A DNA stretch of 50,587 nt, from NCBI GenBank assembly GCA_018664745.1, contig JABJNS010000065.1, positions 1 through 50,587 on the forward strand. Direction: 5' to 3'. The DNA is from Flavobacteriales bacterium. Its GTDB lineage: Bacteria > Bacteroidota > Bacteroidia > Flavobacteriales > BACL11. The notes under the pieces were generated by a model, which was not told where the DNA came from, searched no databases, and saw only the letters and a program-made list of their open reading frames with translations. The number at the start of each line of letters is the position of its first letter. Position 1 is the stretch's first letter. Positions 44,056 through 50,587 of the stretch are shown piece by piece. The position numbers and the translations under genes are program-made.

Positions 44056-44773
44056 AGGAACTTGGTATTTTAAAATGTAGTTTTTGTTTTTCATTAAAAA
44101 CTATTTTTGAGTAATTTAAAGTTGCTTCAAAATTTTCAGCTGATTTTACTTTTAGTTTAAACTCCTCTGGGAAAATAAAGTCAGCTTCATTTGTAAAGTC
44201 CGAAAACTCATAAATTAATTCATTATCTCCATCCAAAATATTTGCAGTTAATATCCTATATAAATCAGCCGACACTTTATAACTCGTCTTCTTAGCATTT
44301 AATTCAAATGCATTATCAACCAACTGAAACTTGTATGAGACTTTTAAAAAATTAGGATTTGCCGTTATCATTTCTTGCACTTGCTGAAAAGAAATATCTG
44401 TTTTTAAAAAACTTGAAATATGTGAAATTGGTTTTTTAAAATATGTTTTATTTGTCCGATTGATGTAGTAAACAGAATCAGGAGTTAGCATAGTTCTGAA
44501 TAATTCAATACCAAAAGGAGCGCTAACAGAAGCCCAAACAACACTATCCTTTCTGAATTTAATATTGATATTTAAGGTAATATCTCTCTCGTCCTTAATC
44601 AAATTTACCTTTCCTTTTAAGGCTAGCCATTCTGGAGTTTTGTTTTTGGAATTTACCCTTGCAATTAATTCTTTTGCATTTTTTGGAGCTACAGAATAAT
44701 CAATTTCTCTTAGCTTAGTTCTACAAGAGCTTAAGATAAGAATTAAAAAAAAATATGACAATAACTTATTCAT
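44039..44773 (-). CDS. DUF4292-family lipoprotein, possibly LolB-like
   Basis: 244 residues. A lipoprotein signal with LILSSC places acylated Cys at residue 17. The mature part contains WLALKGKVNLIKDERDITLN, then SVVWASVSAPFGIELFR and LTPDSVYYINRTNKTYF. This order (a curved beta-sheet with I/L-rich strands, then a 'x-S-x-x-P-F-G-I-E' loop and 'Y.Y' strands) resembles LolA/LolB-type lipoprotein carriers. The LolB-like role is inference; annotation pipelines call it DUF4292. It overlaps the TPR gene upstream by eight bases and the EnvC-like gene downstream by 17, so the three are co-translated. Confidence 0.85.
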   Translation of the reverse strand: MNKLLSYFFLILILSSCRTKLREIDYSVAPKNAKELIARVNSKNKTPEWLALKGKVNLIKDERDITLNINIKFRKDSVVWASVSAPFGIELFRTMLTPDSVYYINRTNKTYFKKPISHISSFLKTDISFQQVQEMITANPNFLKVSYKFQLVDNAFELNAKKTSYKVSADLYRILTANILDGDNELIYEFSDFTNEADFIFPEEFKLKVKSAENFEATLNYSKIVFNEKQKLHFKIPSSYVEAK

Positions 44774-46508
44774 ATAGCTTCCCTTCTTCTATTTTCTGAT
44801 TCAAAAATTGGCTTGCTTCTCCAAGCTCTTTTGCCTTTTTCCATTGAGAAATAGCCTTGTCAATACTTCCAATCTTGTATAAAATATCGCCATAATGTTC
44901 CACCACAACAGCACTTTTATCACCCCCATTTTGCAGGGCTTTTTCCATCCATTCTTTTGCCTTTTCATATTCCTTAAGTTCATATAAAATCCAAGCATAA
45001 GTATCCTGATAAGTACCATTGTCTTTTTCCAAGTCATTGCACCTAAATGACATTTCTTTTGCTCTTTCTAATTTTATCCTTCTTACTGAAAGGTAGTATG
45101 CATAATTATTAAGGATTAGCACATTATTTGAATCAATCTCTAAAGCTTTTTCATAATATTCATCCGACAATTCATGCTCTTTAGTTGCATGATAAGAGTC
45201 AGCTAATGAAGAATAAAACTCTAACAATAGCATATCATTGTCTATGATGAATTCAATTCCCATTTCCAAAGTTGAAATCGCCTCAGGATAATGCTTAAAC
45301 CATTTGTTAGATACCCCATTAAAATAATAAAATAAAGGATCAGTTGGAAAATAAGTTAAAGCCTTCTCACTTGTTTTAAGCATTCCTTCAAAATCATTCT
45401 GTTCCGCTTGAATAAACAATACTTGGCTCCATACTTGGCTTTTTGTCTTATCCTTTTCTAGTACAATTAAATATTGCTTTTTAGCTTCCTCAAAACGACT
45501 ATCAGTATAAAGTATATCAGCATAAACCGCATGGGGTTTTACTTCATTTGGATGAGCTTCAATCAGTAGCTTTGCCAATGCATAAGCTTGCTCGCGCATA
45601 CTATCATTTACTGCAAGTAGTTGAAAATAAGAAACTAAAATTCGAACCTTAATATCAACTCCTAATTTTGTGCTTTTAAAAGCTAGTTTCAACTCTTCAA
45701 AAGACTTCATATTATCCCCTTGCTCACGATAATAGTCTGCTAAGGTTAAGTGAATTCTACCATTTTCGGGAGCAATGACAGCTAATTTTTTAAAGATTTC
45801 AAAAGCCTTATCTTTTTCATCATTCAGCAAATATACTTCTGATAATATTTCCAAAGCCTCAATATCATTAGGGAATGATTCAATCAACTTTAATAATTCA
45901 CTAATTGCACTTTTCTTTTTTTGCAACTCCATATACAGCTTATGCTTCTGCATGGACACCATCTTTTCAATTCCTTTATTTTCTTCTAAATCATCATAAA
46001 CAGCAATTGCTTTTAAAAAATCATTATCATAAATATAAGTATCGGCCAACATGTAATACAACTCCTCATTTCCCGGCTCATCAAGTAATAATTTTTTATA
46101 CTGTGTAGCCGCATTTTTAAAATCCTGATTACTAAAAAGGATTTCAGCATAAGCCAACCTATACCATCTGTTGTTTTCTTCAAGTTTAGTTGCTATTTTT
46201 ATCTGCTCAACAGCCAATTCTATGTTCCCTTGGCTTTTATTAATTAATGCTGATTCATAAAAAGGAACCGCCTGCTTATCGTTTAACTTTATACACTTTT
46301 GAAAGTATTTTAAGGCTTCTTCAAAGTTTTCTAAAGATTTTGCTTTTAAAGCCCCAAATAAATGAGTGTTGTACATGAAATTATCTTTATCAACCTCTTG
46401 CTCAACAACCTTTTTTTTCTTGTTTTTTCCCTCTGGATAATAGGATTTCCATTGCGCAAAAGTTTGCACACTCACTAAACATAATAAAATTATTATCCCT
46501 TTTTTCAT
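44766..46508 (-). CDS. Exported tetratricopeptide-repeat protein
   Basis: 580 residues: signal peptide (1-18, ending VQTFA), a short Lys-rich linker, then about a dozen TPR units from residue 45 to the end. Examples are ALKYFQKCIKLNDKQAVPFY, AVEQIKIATKLEENNRWYRLA, AISTLEMGIEFI and EYYEKALEIDSNNVLILNNYAYYLS. Probably a periplasmic or outer-membrane-associated scaffold. It sits between dut and the DUF4292 lipoprotein gene, an order I recall from other Flavobacteriales. The specific partner is unknown. Confidence 0.9.
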   Translation of the reverse strand: MKKGIIILLCLVSVQTFAQWKSYYPEGKNKKKKVVEQEVDKDNFMYNTHLFGALKAKSLENFEEALKYFQKCIKLNDKQAVPFYESALINKSQGNIELAVEQIKIATKLEENNRWYRLAYAEILFSNQDFKNAATQYKKLLLDEPGNEELYYMLADTYIYDNDFLKAIAVYDDLEENKGIEKMVSMQKHKLYMELQKKKSAISELLKLIESFPNDIEALEILSEVYLLNDEKDKAFEIFKKLAVIAPENGRIHLTLADYYREQGDNMKSFEELKLAFKSTKLGVDIKVRILVSYFQLLAVNDSMREQAYALAKLLIEAHPNEVKPHAVYADILYTDSRFEEAKKQYLIVLEKDKTKSQVWSQVLFIQAEQNDFEGMLKTSEKALTYFPTDPLFYYFNGVSNKWFKHYPEAISTLEMGIEFIIDNDMLLLEFYSSLADSYHATKEHELSDEYYEKALEIDSNNVLILNNYAYYLSVRRIKLERAKEMSFRCNDLEKDNGTYQDTYAWILYELKEYEKAKEWMEKALQNGGDKSAVVVEHYGDILYKIGSIDKAISQWKKAKELGEASQFLNQKIEEGKLYE

Positions 46509-46510
46509 AA

Positions 46511-46945
46511 TTATTTTACTCCTGTGCTACCAAATCCTCCCGCACCTCTTTCTGAATCCTCTAGTGATTCAACTTCAACCCACTTTGCTTGTTCGTGTTT
46601 TGCAATTACCATTTGCGCCACTCTTTCCCCATTTTCAATAATGAATTCTTCTGATGAGAGATTGACCAAAATTACGCCTATTTCTCCTCTATAATCAGCA
46701 TCAATAGTTCCTGGTGAATTAAGAACTGTAATTCCTTTTTTATACGCCAAACCACTTCTAGGACGCACTTGTGCTTCATACCCTTCTGGAAGTTCAATAA
46801 ACAAACCTGTTTTCACCAAAGTTCTTCCTAATGGCTTTAAAGATATTGACTCTGTTAAATTAGCTCTTAAATCCAAGCCTGCCGATTGTGAAGTTGCGTA
46901 TGCTGGAGAATCGTGCTGTGATTTATTTACAATTTTTATATTCAT
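46511..46945 (-). CDS. dut: Deoxyuridine 5'-triphosphate nucleotidohydrolase (dUTPase)
   Basis: Hydrolyses dUTP to dUMP and PPi, preventing uracil incorporation and supplying dUMP. 144 residues, the trimeric dUTPase length. The five motifs are present: AGLDLRA (I), RPRSGLAYKKG (II), GTIDADYRGEIGV (III), RVAQMVIAK (IV) and the C-terminal RGAGGFGSTG (V). Two bases separate its stop from the TPR gene start, and it lies 11 bases after the flippase gene. Confidence 0.97.
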   Translation of the reverse strand: MNIKIVNKSQHDSPAYATSQSAGLDLRANLTESISLKPLGRTLVKTGLFIELPEGYEAQVRPRSGLAYKKGITVLNSPGTIDADYRGEIGVILVNLSSEEFIIENGERVAQMVIAKHEQAKWVEVESLEDSERGAGGFGSTGVK

Positions 46946-46956
46946 TTTTAATTCAA

Positions 46957-48369
46957 TTATTTAGGGTTTGAAATTACTGTTTTATTCTGTTTTTCTAATA
47001 CAAATATCGAAATGATAAATCCGACTAAATACAAAGAGTTATACCACATACTTGAATCTGTAAAATAGATGAAGAAATAAATACCTAACATACCTAAAAG
47101 ATATAAGCCTATTCTGCTTACTTGATAGGGAATAGGAAAATGTTTTTTGCCTAAGTAATATGAGGCAATCGTCATACTGAAATAACAGATTAAAGTAGTC
47201 CAAGCCGAACCAACAAAGCCAATAATAGGAATAAGCGTAAAGTTAAGGGTGATTGTAATTATGGCTCCAAAAACAGAAAGATACGCTCCATATTTTGTTT
47301 TCTCGGTAAGTTTGTACCAAATGGAAAGGTTGTAATAAATTCCTAAAAATAGATTAGCCAATAACAAGATTGATACCACTAAAAATCCTCTTTCATCATG
47401 ATACTCACTTCCTAAAAAGCCTTTTATAATATCATAGAAAATAGTAACCCCTAAAAATATAATTGCCATTACAATTGTAAAATACTTCATTACATCAGCA
47501 TATATTTTTTTGCTATTTCCTTCTTTTTCTTGTGCAAAAAAGAAAGGTTCTGCAGCAAACCTAAAGGTTTGGATAAATAATGTCATTATAATGGACAGCT
47601 TATAAAACGCACCATATAAACCCAACTCTGAAGCAGCAATTTCGGTATTTGGTAACAAGTGTTTTAATAAAATTCTGTCAATTGTTTCGTTAGTCATCCC
47701 CGCTAAACCTGCAATAAGTAGGGGTAAAGCGTATATCATCATTTTTTTCCAAAGTACTTTATCAAATCTCCAAGATGAATTAATCATCTCTGGGAAAAGC
47801 ATTACTAAAGTAACTATTGAAGCAATTAAGTTAGAAATGAAAATGTATTCAATACCAAACTCTTTATGTACAATAAAGTATAAGTTCAATCCAATATTTA
47901 CAAATATATTTATCAAACGAACTAAAGCAAATCGTATTGCCTTATCCTGCTCTCTTAATCTTGCAAATGAAATAGACGCAACTGCATCTAAAGCGATTAT
48001 TATTGCAAACCATTCAATGTATTCAGTATGCCCAGCATAGCCCATCCAACTAGCAATTGAGGGTGAGCTTGCAAACATCAATACCACAAAAATAATAGAA
48101 GAAACAATTAAGGATATTAGTGCGGTACTGTAAACAACCTTTACATCATTATCCTTTTTGGAAAACCTAAAAAAAGCGGTTTCTAAACCATAAGTAAGTA
48201 CAATAACCAGAAAAGCAACATAGGCATATAGCTCGGTTACCACTCCATATTCAGCCGGCAAAAAATAACGAGTATAAAGCGGAACTAGAAGGTAATTCAA
48301 CAACCTTCCGATTACACTACTCAAACCGTAAATTGCGGTTTGACTAAGTAATTTTTTAAGTGGATTCAA
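46957..48369 (-). CDS. MOP/Wzx-type oligosaccharide flippase
   Basis: 470-residue inner-membrane protein with about 12-14 predicted helices, of the polysaccharide biosynthesis/lipid-linked oligosaccharide flippase family. The start has the conserved LLSQTAIYGLSSVIGRLLNYLLVPLYTRYF pattern, split by Gly and Arg, and LPAEYGVVTELYAYVAFL. The initiation codon is TTG (48369-48367), directly abutting the ech stop with no spacer. No in-frame ATG occurs for over 90 codons, so TTG is forced. Which glycan it flips is unknown, since no glycosyltransferase genes are nearby. Confidence 0.9.
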   Translation of the reverse strand: MNPLKKLLSQTAIYGLSSVIGRLLNYLLVPLYTRYFLPAEYGVVTELYAYVAFLVIVLTYGLETAFFRFSKKDNDVKVVYSTALISLIVSSIIFVVLMFASSPSIASWMGYAGHTEYIEWFAIIIALDAVASISFARLREQDKAIRFALVRLINIFVNIGLNLYFIVHKEFGIEYIFISNLIASIVTLVMLFPEMINSSWRFDKVLWKKMMIYALPLLIAGLAGMTNETIDRILLKHLLPNTEIAASELGLYGAFYKLSIIMTLFIQTFRFAAEPFFFAQEKEGNSKKIYADVMKYFTIVMAIIFLGVTIFYDIIKGFLGSEYHDERGFLVVSILLLANLFLGIYYNLSIWYKLTEKTKYGAYLSVFGAIITITLNFTLIPIIGFVGSAWTTLICYFSMTIASYYLGKKHFPIPYQVSRIGLYLLGMLGIYFFIYFTDSSMWYNSLYLVGFIISIFVLEKQNKTVISNPK

Positions 48370-49143
48370 TTAAAATTTTGCTTTTCTTTTTTCCATAAAT
48401 GCAGTAGTTCCTTCAACAAATTCTAGCGTTTCAAAACAAGAACCAAATTCTGATATCTCAACTTCAAAACCATTTACGCCATCAGTAAAACCAGCATTAA
48501 CCGATTTTATTGCCTTGGCAATTGCCATTGGTGAGTTGCGTTTCATTCTTGAGGCCAACTTTTCTGCCATAGGAATTAATTCCTCTTGTGTGCAAACATG
48601 ATTTACTAAGCCCCAATCTTTCGCCTCAGTAGCCGATAGCATTCCTGCAGTAGTTATCATTTCCATAGCCTTTCCTTTTCCTACTAAGCTCGCTAATCTT
48701 TGTGTACCACCATACCCTGGAATAACGCCCAAAGAAACCTCAGGGAGTCCCATTTTAGCATTATCTGAAGCAATACGAATATGACACGCCATTGCTAATT
48801 CCAATCCGCCACCAAGAGCAAAACCATTCACAGCCGCAATGGATGGAGTTGAAGCATTTTCCAATAAATCAAATAATACTTCTTGTCCTTTTCTTGCTAG
48901 GTTTTCTCCCAATTTTTTGTCAAATTCTGCAAACTCTTTAATGTCGGCCCCCGCAACAAAGGCCTTAGTATCGGCACCAGTTAGGATAATACACCTCACT
49001 AATTTATCATTATCAGCAGCAATTATTGCTTTATTAAGTTCAGTTATAGTAGCGCCATTTAAAGCATTTAACTGCTTTGGACGATTAATAGTGATGTAAC
49101 AAATTCCCTCCTTTACCTCACTTAAAATATTATCGTAATTCAT
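48370..49143 (-). CDS. Enoyl-CoA hydratase/isomerase (crotonase family)
   Basis: 257 residues from the ATG at 49143. Crotonase-fold enzyme hydrating enoyl-CoA, probably in fatty-acid or amino-acid degradation. The oxyanion-hole segment AFVAGADIKEF and the second segment NGFALGGGLELAMACHIRIA carry one catalytic Glu (GGGLE). GLPEVSLGVIPGYGGTQRL carries the other. Both Glu residues suggest a true hydratase. An open frame runs 27 codons further upstream to 49224 but crosses the promoter and lies in the terminator region, so it is rejected. It is followed without a gap by the flippase gene. Confidence 0.93.
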   Translation of the reverse strand: MNYDNILSEVKEGICYITINRPKQLNALNGATITELNKAIIAADNDKLVRCIILTGADTKAFVAGADIKEFAEFDKKLGENLARKGQEVLFDLLENASTPSIAAVNGFALGGGLELAMACHIRIASDNAKMGLPEVSLGVIPGYGGTQRLASLVGKGKAMEMITTAGMLSATEAKDWGLVNHVCTQEELIPMAEKLASRMKRNSPMAIAKAIKSVNAGFTDGVNGFEVEISEFGSCFETLEFVEGTTAFMEKRKAKF

Positions 49144-49157
49144 GATTTTAGTTTTTA

Positions 49158-49189
49158 CAAATATATAGGATTCAATTGATTTGAAACAA
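49158..49189 (-). promoter_or_regulatory. Promoter of the enoyl-CoA hydratase gene (TTG-N21-TATATTTG)
   Basis: On the minus strand TTG (49189-49187) and TATATTTG (49165-49158) are 21 bases apart, a full Bacteroidota promoter. The -7 box ends 14 bases before the ATG at 49143. The TTG overlaps the T-run of the atp terminator, so termination of the ATP synthase operon and start of the next unit are packed together. Confidence 0.62.
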
Positions 49190-49219
49190 AAAAACCCTCT
49201 TCCAAGGAAGAGGGTTTTT
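49187..49219 (-). terminator. Rho-independent terminator after the ATP synthase operon
   Basis: A 13-base perfect inverted repeat (AAAACCCTCTTCC at 49191-49203, GGAAGAGGGTTTT at 49206-49218) with a two-base spacer (effective loop CAAG or larger) forms a GC-containing hairpin with an adjacent T-run on the minus strand. It lies 23 bases after the atpG stop. Because T-runs are present on both sides, it could also act in the opposite direction. Confidence 0.85.
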
Positions 49220-49241
49220 AACAATATTATTTAAAAATAAT

Positions 49242-50105
49242 TTATCCGTTTAAGGCTTCAGCACCACCAACAATTTCTAAGATCTCTCCAGTAATTGCTG
49301 CTTGCCTAGCTTTATTATAAGTTAAAGTTAATTGTTTTTTCAATTCTGAAGCATTATCAGTAGCCTTATGCATTGCAGTCATTCTTGCGCCATGTTCAGC
49401 AGCATGAGAATCTAAAACTGCTTTAAATAATTGAGTTTTTAAAGATTTAGGAGTTAGCTCTTCAACAATTTCTTGTTTAGTTGGCTCAAAAATATAATCT
49501 CCAGTAGATGCTCCTTCATTTTCAGTAGCTTGTACTGGCAAGAAGTTTTCTGCCTGAATAATTTGAGTAGCTGCATTTTTAAACTGATTATAAACCAATA
49601 CTACTTTATCATAATCACCCTCAACAAACTGCTCCATAATCCCCACAGCAACCTTTGCAACATTATCAAATGTTAAGTCGCCAAACAAAGCGTCATGCGT
49701 ACTAACAACATTAAAGCCATTCTTGGAAAAATGCTCAGAAGACTTTTTTCCAATTGAAAGAATGCTCACATTAGCGTTTGCATAATCCTCATTAATCAAA
49801 GCTTTTGCTCTTTTCATAATGTAGGCATTAAAACCACCACACAACCCTCTGTTAGAAGTAACTGTTACCAAAAGTACATTCTTAATTTCACGCTCTTGCG
49901 AATACACCCCTCCATCAGAACTATCTAAACTAGCACTTAAATTTTCTAATAATTCGGTCAACTTATTTGCATAAGGTCGCATCTGAATAATTGCATCTTG
50001 CGCTCTTTTAAGCTTTGCTGCAGATACCATTTTCATTGCAGAAGTAATCTGCATAGTTGACCCAACAGATGTAATTCTAGACCTTATTTCTTTTAAGTTA
50101 GCCAT
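49242..50105 (-). CDS. atpG: F0F1 ATP synthase subunit gamma
   Basis: Central rotary stalk of F1. 287 residues, normal length. The conserved N-terminal helix MANLKEIRSRITSVGSTMQI continues into TSAMKMVSAAKLKRAQ. The middle has TSNRGLCGGFN. The C-terminal helix LTYNKARQAAITGEILEIVGG carries the conserved rotor residues. It follows atpA with a three-base gap and is the last gene before the terminator at 49187-49219, so this end of the atp operon ends with gamma. Confidence 0.97.
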   Translation of the reverse strand: MANLKEIRSRITSVGSTMQITSAMKMVSAAKLKRAQDAIIQMRPYANKLTELLENLSASLDSSDGGVYSQEREIKNVLLVTVTSNRGLCGGFNAYIMKRAKALINEDYANANVSILSIGKKSSEHFSKNGFNVVSTHDALFGDLTFDNVAKVAVGIMEQFVEGDYDKVVLVYNQFKNAATQIIQAENFLPVQATENEGASTGDYIFEPTKQEIVEELTPKSLKTQLFKAVLDSHAAEHGARMTAMHKATDNASELKKQLTLTYNKARQAAITGEILEIVGGAEALNG

Positions 50106-50108
50106 TGT

Positions 50109-50587
50109 TTAGTTTGCGTATTTTGAAGATAAATCAGCAGCTACAGTTTCTAAAGTTGACTTAATCTCATCCGTTAATTTTCCTGCTGCTAAAGCATCTA
50201 AAGTGTCTTGGTGCTTAGCATGTAAGAATGCAATAAACTCACCTTCAAATTCTTTAATCTTATTTACAGGAACATCCATTAATAAGCCGTTAGTTCCACA
50301 GAAGATAATTGCTGCTTGCTCTTCAACTCTTAAAGGAGAATATTGTCCTTGCTTTAAGATTTCAACATTACGCTTACCTTTTTCAATTACTGCATTTGTT
50401 GCAGCATCTAAATCAGAACCAAACTTAGCAAATGCCTCTAACTCTCTATATTGTGCTTGATCTAGTTTTAATGTTCCAGAAATCTTTTTCATTGACTTAA
50501 TTTGTGCAGCACCACCAACTCTTGATACCGAAATACCAACATTAATTGCAGGACGAACACCTGATAAGAAAAGATTAGACTCTAAGA
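50109..50587 (-). CDS. atpA: F0F1 ATP synthase subunit alpha (3' part, 5' end outside window)
   Basis: The minus-strand frame is open to the right edge. It translates there as LESNLFLSGVRPAINVGISV followed by SRVGGAAQIKSMKKISGTL, the conserved C-terminal part of the alpha subunit. About 159 codons of roughly 520 are present, covering the end of the nucleotide-binding domain and the C-terminal helical bundle (LDQAQYRELEAFAKFGSDLD). The Met at 50492 is internal, not the start. The stop lies three bases before atpG. Confidence 0.95.
   Translation of the reverse strand, partial: LESNLFLSGVRPAINVGISVSRVGGAAQIKSMKKISGTLKLDQAQYRELEAFAKFGSDLDAATNAVIEKGKRNVEILKQGQYSPLRVEEQAAIIFCGTNGLLMDVPVNKIKEFEGEFIAFLHAKHQDTLDALAAGKLTDEIKSTLETVAADLSSKYAN

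Noticed and set aside
49144..49224. N-terminal extension of the enoyl-CoA hydratase by 27 codons
   Set aside because: It crosses the terminator hairpin and the promoter; crotonase proteins start at the chosen Met.

Overview
The window is AT-rich (roughly one third G+C by eye) chromosomal DNA of a Bacteroidota bacterium, most likely order Flavobacteriales. The evidence is: promoters of the TAnnTTTG type, almost no Shine-Dalgarno sites, several type IX secretion (T9SS) parts and cargo (PorZ, PorP/SprF, type A and type B C-terminal signals), single-chain GlyRS, and lineage-typical families (DUF4175, DUF4292, DUF4837). I cannot name the genus. No mobile element, CRISPR array, prophage or plasmid signature was found. 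No gene-free stretch reaches 300 bases; the longest is 9292-9454 (163 bases).

Layout. (1) 1-2705: 3' end of glyS facing folB and gltX. (2) 2779-9291, plus strand: a tightly coupled run of a giant DUF4175 membrane/coiled-coil protein, ybeY, mnmG and a Cys4 class I methyltransferase. (3) 9429-18753: secreted FN3 protein, an opposing tRNA-Arg(UCG), porZ-recO-TonB receptor in overlapping frames, and a large Asp-box propeller protein with a T9SS type A signal. (4) 18743-21003, minus: DUF4837 lipoprotein and a MltD-like transglycosylase with LysM domains. (5) 21135-27625, plus: TetR, TolC, RND adaptor and RND pump. (6) 27648-33062, plus: dxs, then asnS-rpoN-degenerate PAP2-like membrane protein. 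(7) 33051-48369, minus: a long head-to-tail series of MOP flippase (TTG start), dut, TPR protein, DUF4292 lipoprotein, EnvC-like protein, tatA, gatA, DUF3108 protein, M23 endopeptidase, then a T9SS type B giant surface protein with its PorP/SprF and OmpA-like partners. (8) 48370-50587, minus: enoyl-CoA hydratase, a strong terminator, atpG and the 3' part of atpA.

The common theme is cell envelope and surface export: peptidoglycan remodelling (MltD-like, EnvC-like, M23), outer-membrane and lipoprotein functions, efflux, and T9SS cargo with helper proteins, set among translation and tRNA genes (glyS, gltX, asnS, gatA, mnmG, ybeY, tRNA-Arg). The points most worth a second look are a nine-G tract inside the TonB receptor, two promoters placed so close to their ATG that the transcripts should be leaderless, the mnmG-coupled methyltransferase, the SprB/SprF-like cassette at 33-39 kb, and several Bacteroidota-style replacements of catalytic residues (YbeY, M23, EnvC-like, PAP2-like). 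No wholly new multi-gene system stands out with certainty.
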